In this document: positions 22,081 to 25,395 of the stretch, in pieces
How the letters are laid out: each line of letters starts with the position of its first letter
How positions within the stretch are numbered: the first letter of the stretch is position 1
Source: an uncultured Eubacteriales bacterium
GTDB lineage: Bacteria; Bacillota; Clostridia; Monoglobales; Monoglobaceae
Length of the DNA stretch: 25,395 nt
Assembly: GCA_905201285.1 (NCBI GenBank)
Contig: CAJKNM010000017.1
Span: 1 to 25,395 of the forward strand
Reading direction: 5' to 3'
Translations under genes and position numbers: made by a program
The notes under the pieces: model-generated
The model's input: only the letters and a program-made list of their open reading frames with translations
Database searches by the model: none
Told to the model about the DNA's origin: nothing

Positions 22081-24117
22081 TTATTTTTTGTACAGTATTC
22101 TTATCGCTCCCGCGGCTTCGTCCGCAAAGACAAGGCTTTCGTTTGAAGTGACCTTCATTATCGGATTTTCATTCACAGCGATGTAGCCGCCGTCGATTAA
22201 TTCAACATCGTCTATCGCATTGAAGTCAAGCGTCCTGAACTTCTCGGTTTTTGGACTGAAAGCGCTTATAACTCCGTTTATTACATTCCAAAAATAGAAG
22301 CTGTTGTTTCCGCAGGCCATTTTGCCGGACCTAATTGGAAATTCGGTTTTAAACTCATTCTTTTCTTTAGAAGAAAAGTTATAGGTATAGATGCGGTTAT
22401 TTTCTTTGTCGAATACAAATAATTTATTTCCGTTTTGTATTACGGCGGATATTATCGGAGAGTTATAAGCCATATTTATTTCGGTATATTCTTTCGTGTC
22501 GGGATTGATTAAATAAATATAACCGATATAATTATGACCGTTGGCGCTTGTTGCCGCGACCTGTCCGTTTGGCAGGGAACCCACTATAGAGCAGTATTCA
22601 AAGTCTCGTGAGTTGTAATTTTTAAACTCATATTTGGTTATAACTTCACTTAAATCATCGGCGTTAAGAGTTATCCAAAACCTGCCCTCGCCCTCCTGGC
22701 CGTCTTCGTTTACCTTAGTGTTAAAATATCCGACAAGCCATACCTTATCCGAGGTTTTGTCATAGTATACCTGCTGTGCCGAAAAGTCTGAGTATCGTGC
22801 AACAATGACTTCTTTTTCAATAGTCTTGGTTTCGTATGTATACTCGTCTGCACTGTCGGAACTATTTGTATTCTCGGCCGTATCGCCGCTGACGTTCTCT
22901 GCGGACGCTGATTTTGTATAGGATGCTTTTTCGGCTGTTGCGTCCGATGATTTATCGGTATCATCTTTAGAATTATTATCTTTATTTTCTATGTCGTCCG
23001 ATGAATCGGGGTCATCGGAGGGTTCAGATACTTTTTCGTCCTGCTTTTTGTCGGAAGTATCGGAAGGCTTTTCGGCTTTTGTCTTTATCTGAACCGTTTC
23101 TTCACGCGTTTCGGTTTCCTGATACTTAAGCTTTGAAAGACTTGTTATCTTCTTGGCGCTTCCGCCCTTTGACGATACCCTATAAAGTGAATTGTCGCTT
23201 CGATTTATATAATAAACATTGTCCCGGCCGTCCGCGGTGAAGTCGGTGAGTGAATTATTTATCGTTGCCTTCGCAAGAGTCTTGACAGCATAGGGTTTTT
23301 TGTCCTGCTGAGAGTCATATGCCTGTTTATCGGCGGATTTTGTTTCGCTGTCTGCTTCCTTGCCCGAATTATTTATAACCTCTGAAATATTTTGCGTGTC
23401 ATCGGCTTTTGAAACATCGGTGGTTTTGTTATCGTTTCCGTATTGGAAGGCGCGCCAGAGCATTGCTGCGGCTTCGGCACGGCTGATTGAGTCCTGACCT
23501 CTGAAGGTTCCGTCCTCATACCCTGAAACAAGGCCGCGTTCGACTGCGGCGGCAACATACGGTTTCGCTGATTCTGATATGCTCTCACAATCCGAGAACA
23601 TAGTTTTAAGCATATTTTGGTCAGCTGATTTTGTGTCATAGCCCTTTAGCTTTACAAGAGCAACGGCTATATCCTCTCTGAGCGCATAGTTGTTCGGACG
23701 GAAGTAATTCTCGCCGAACGACTTGTATCCGGTGAGATAGTTCTTGGCCGTTTCAACATAGCTGAAGAACCAGTCATCATACTTGACATCACAGAAGTAA
23801 GAGTATTCGGGGTCTTCTAATCTTAAACCTGCCGCACCAACCATAATCTTGGCGAATTCACAGCGTTCGACATAGTTGTCAGGGTAATAGTATCCGTTCG
23901 GATAGCCGTTGAGTACGCCTCTTTCCTGCATCTCACCGATAAAATTAAACGCCCAATAGTCCCGCTGAACATCTTGAAATTTAACGTCATATGTGCCCGA
24001 TGGCTTAGTCTTGTATTCGGCGCCGTATTCGACAGCGGAAACGGGTATGATTGCCGCAGAGATAACGGCCGCGGCTGTAACTAATGATAAGAAACGATTT
24101 TTTGTTTTAATACTCAT
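22081..24117 (-). CDS. SLH-domain surface protein with acidic linker and propeller-like C-terminal region
   Basis: This 678-residue protein is secreted and held to the cell wall. A signal peptide covers about residues 1-28 (cleavage near PVSA). Three S-layer homology domains follow at about 45-98, 106-160 and 173-227, the unit that binds pyruvylated wall polymers. A Ser/Asp/Lys-rich linker (about 230-275) leads to a region with propeller-like strands (DGRDNVYYINRSDNSLYRVSS, about 296-316). A second, long disordered acidic stretch (about 335-425) interrupts it, and strand-rich sequence continues to the end (YYDKTSDKVWLVGYF, VAATSANGHNYIGYIYLINPDT, GNKLFVFDKENNRIYTYNF). No catalytic motif is seen. 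GGAGG precedes the ATG at 24117. It faces a divergent XRE regulator across an intergenic region rich in inverted repeats. Confidence 0.9.
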   Translation of the reverse strand: MSIKTKNRFLSLVTAAAVISAAIIPVSAVEYGAEYKTKPSGTYDVKFQDVQRDYWAFNFIGEMQERGVLNGYPNGYYYPDNYVERCEFAKIMVGAAGLRLEDPEYSYFCDVKYDDWFFSYVETAKNYLTGYKSFGENYFRPNNYALREDIAVALVKLKGYDTKSADQNMLKTMFSDCESISESAKPYVAAAVERGLVSGYEDGTFRGQDSISRAEAAAMLWRAFQYGNDNKTTDVSKADDTQNISEVINNSGKEADSETKSADKQAYDSQQDKKPYAVKTLAKATINNSLTDFTADGRDNVYYINRSDNSLYRVSSKGGSAKKITSLSKLKYQETETREETVQIKTKAEKPSDTSDKKQDEKVSEPSDDPDSSDDIENKDNNSKDDTDKSSDATAEKASYTKSASAENVSGDTAENTNSSDSADEYTYETKTIEKEVIVARYSDFSAQQVYYDKTSDKVWLVGYFNTKVNEDGQEGEGRFWITLNADDLSEVITKYEFKNYNSRDFEYCSIVGSLPNGQVAATSANGHNYIGYIYLINPDTKEYTEINMAYNSPIISAVIQNGNKLFVFDKENNRIYTYNFSSKEKNEFKTEFPIRSGKMACGNNSFYFWNVINGVISAFSPKTEKFRTLDFNAIDDVELIDGGYIAVNENPIMKVTSNESLVFADEAAGAIRILYKK

Positions 24118-24258
24118 GATTTTTCCTCCATATTTTTTTTAAAATTTTTTATTTTACGAATACTAAATATTCAGCCAAACAATTTAACCACCTCTATTGT
24201 CAAATAATGTAAGTTAATTACAACACAAATATGTGACGAATTTTGTCATATTATGGAA

Positions 24259-24300
24259 AATATTATTTTATAGTACTTAAAAGTACTGTAAAATAATATT
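24259..24300. repeat. 42-bp nearly perfect inverted repeat between the SLH and XRE genes
   Basis: Two 20-base arms (24259-24278 and 24281-24300) flank a central AA and match at 19 of 20 positions; the odd pair is T-G. Each arm contains AGTACT (24272-24277, 24282-24287). A third AGTACT lies at 24327-24332 and a near copy AATACT at 24337-24342. As RNA it would be a long A/U hairpin without a T run, so operator DNA is more likely than a terminator. Confidence 0.75.
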
Positions 24301-24365
24301 AATACATTTTTATGTTAAAGTCAATGAGTACTGATTAATACTAAAAATAAAGGAGCGTGAGGTAT

Positions 24366-24581
24366 ATGTATCTTCCAAGACTTCGGGATTTACGCGAGGA
24401 CAATGATTTAAAACAGACTGATATTGCGGAATTTCTGGGAATCCGCCAGACTGTGTATTCGAGATATGAACGGGGGTTTCAGAATATTCCGCTTGAGCAT
24501 TTGATACATCTTGCCCAAAAATACGGGGTTTCGACCGATTATATATTGGGGCTTACCAAGAATCCGAAGCCGAATCGGTGA
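24366..24581 (+). CDS. Small XRE-family (Cro/CI-type) transcriptional regulator
   Basis: The 71-residue protein is essentially one helix-turn-helix domain: LRDLREDNDLKQTDIAEFLGI, then RQTVYSRYERG, then NIPLEHLIHLAQKYGVSTDYILGLT. It has no sensor domain. ATG 24366 is preferred because GGAG ends ten bases earlier; the GTG at 24357 is almost touching that site. It is divergent from the SLH gene. The AGTACT-bearing inverted repeats in the shared intergenic region are plausible operators for it, and proteins of this kind often repress their own gene. No conserved partner such as a toxin is adjacent: the next gene, after 189 bases, is murJ. Confidence 0.88.
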   Translation: MYLPRLRDLREDNDLKQTDIAEFLGIRQTVYSRYERGFQNIPLEHLIHLAQKYGVSTDYILGLTKNPKPNR

Positions 24582-24658
24582 TTATGCCGACAGACGGCGG
24601 AACCCTATAGTGAATATTCACCAAATGGTTAAATTTTTGTAACTTTTTAAGTGAGGTA

Positions 24659-24687
24659 TTTACTTTTTAACAGTTTTGTTGTATACT
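24659..24687 (+). promoter_or_regulatory. Promoter of murJ
   Basis: TTTACT (24659-24664), a 17-base spacer and TATACT (24682-24687). The start would be near 24694, giving a leader of about 75 bases. A short palindrome TGAATATTCA (24611-24620) lies upstream. Confidence 0.6.
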
Positions 24688-24770
24688 TAAACTTGAGTTA
24701 ATATAGTATGCGGCAGGAAATATAAAAAATTTATGTTTTTGCCGTGATTTTCGGGAAGGTCGGTAAACAG

Positions 24771-25395
24771 ATGAAGAAGAATAAGGGCGGCAAGGCGGCC
24801 GCCACCATAAGCATTATGGCGATAATAATTATGGCGGCAAAAGTAATGGGCTTGCTCAGAGAAACGCTTGTGGCAAGGCTCTACGGTCAGGGAATGGAGT
24901 CGGATATGATAAATACCGCGACTCAGATTCCGCTTTTGTTTTTTGATATGGTGCTCGGTGTTGCCATATTATCCACGTTTGTCCCCATATTTAATAAATA
25001 TTTAGAAAAAGACGGCAAGGAAAAGGCAATAAGGTTTGCCGATAACTTTACTTCCATTGTCGGGTTGATTGCAATTATCGCCGCGGTTTTGGGAATGATA
25101 TTTGCGAAACAGCTTGTTCACGTTATGGTTCCTGGGTACGCCGATGTCCCGGGTAAGACAGAAAAAACAGCTTCGCTTCTTCGCATACTCTTTCCTTCTA
25201 TTGTATTTACCGCTTGGGCATATGTGGCGGTCGGGGTGCTTCAGTCATTCGGCGAGTTCACCGTTCCCTCGCTTATAAGCGTTGTGTCAAACGGTGTTAT
25301 GATTGCGTATCTGATTATATTCGGAAACAGACTCGGGCTTGAAGGCGTAGCCGTATCTATGCTTATCGCGTGGGCGCTTCAGCTGTTTGTTCAGA
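24771..25395 (+). CDS. murJ: Lipid II flippase MurJ (MviN family), N-terminal part, cut by window end
   Basis: MurJ moves lipid II across the membrane for peptidoglycan synthesis. The 208 visible codons begin MKKNKGGKAAATISIMAIII. Conserved family features follow: KVMGLLRETLVARLYGQG (about residues 26-43) with the functionally important arginine, then SDMINTATQIPLLFFDMVLGVAILSTFVPIFNKYLE. At least five hydrophobic segments are visible, of an expected 14. The ATG at 24771 has a GGGAAGG site and its own promoter. It continues past 25395, so the C-terminal two thirds cannot be checked. With dacF and alr it is the third peptidoglycan gene in the window. Confidence 0.93.
   Translation, partial: MKKNKGGKAAATISIMAIIIMAAKVMGLLRETLVARLYGQGMESDMINTATQIPLLFFDMVLGVAILSTFVPIFNKYLEKDGKEKAIRFADNFTSIVGLIAIIAAVLGMIFAKQLVHVMVPGYADVPGKTEKTASLLRILFPSIVFTAWAYVAVGVLQSFGEFTVPSLISVVSNGVMIAYLIIFGNRLGLEGVAVSMLIAWALQLFVQ

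Noticed and set aside
24366..24581. XRE protein as antitoxin of a toxin-antitoxin pair
   Set aside because: No small partner gene is adjacent; the next gene is murJ after 189 bases with its own promoter.

Overview
The window is a stretch of ordinary-looking chromosome from a low-to-moderate GC Gram-positive bacterium, most likely an anaerobic member of Bacillota class Clostridia. The basis is the gene set (RNase Y, FtsK/SpoIIIE translocase, DacF-type D,D-carboxypeptidase, SLH surface protein, EndoA-like MazF beside alr), strong AGGAGG-type ribosome binding sites, TTGACA/TATAAT promoters and T-rich hairpin terminators. No rRNA, tRNA, CRISPR array, transposase or phage gene is visible. This points to core chromosome with a few accessory surface and regulatory genes; the genus cannot be told from the sequence alone.

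Layout. (1) 1-1467: on the minus strand, an AraC-type regulator, then a promoter, a lysine (L-box) riboswitch, a terminator hairpin and the first 19 codons of an exported protein cut by the window edge. (2) 1439-4897: a consensus promoter drives putP (Na+/proline symporter) and, 49 bases later, thrS, which encodes a threonyl-tRNA synthetase lacking most of its N-terminal TGS domain. (3) 4930-6701: monocistronic rny (RNase Y), with an unusual start region. (4) 6709-11374: a methionine/one-carbon operon of metF, a free-standing MetH reactivation protein with a C-terminal cysteine cluster, metH lacking that domain, and an unrecognised 161-residue protein, ending in a strong terminator.

(5) 17282-11388, minus strand: a probable long operon. 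Its order is a membrane protein with seven RCC1-like repeats, a small membrane protein, an AcpS-NnrD fusion, alr, a MazF toxin with no antitoxin in the usual place, and a small exported protein. It links envelope, fatty-acid and NAD(P)H-repair functions. (6) 17299-22077, plus strand: dacF, ftsK/spoIIIE and the HU gene, with short repeats in their control regions. (7) 22044-25395: an SLH-domain surface protein on the minus strand, divergent from a small XRE regulator across an intergenic region that holds a nearly perfect 42-bp inverted repeat, then the start of murJ (lipid II flippase), cut by the window edge.

Most genes have familiar housekeeping roles. The parts most worth a second look are: the SLH/XRE intergenic inverted repeat; the orphan MazF, whose leader carries a UACAU site inside a hairpin; the Cys-cluster MetH reactivation protein with the unknown gene of the same operon; the TGS-less thrS; the repeat-bearing membrane protein heading the alr/acpS operon; and the riboswitch-controlled truncated gene. 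I found no clear evidence of a wholly new system.
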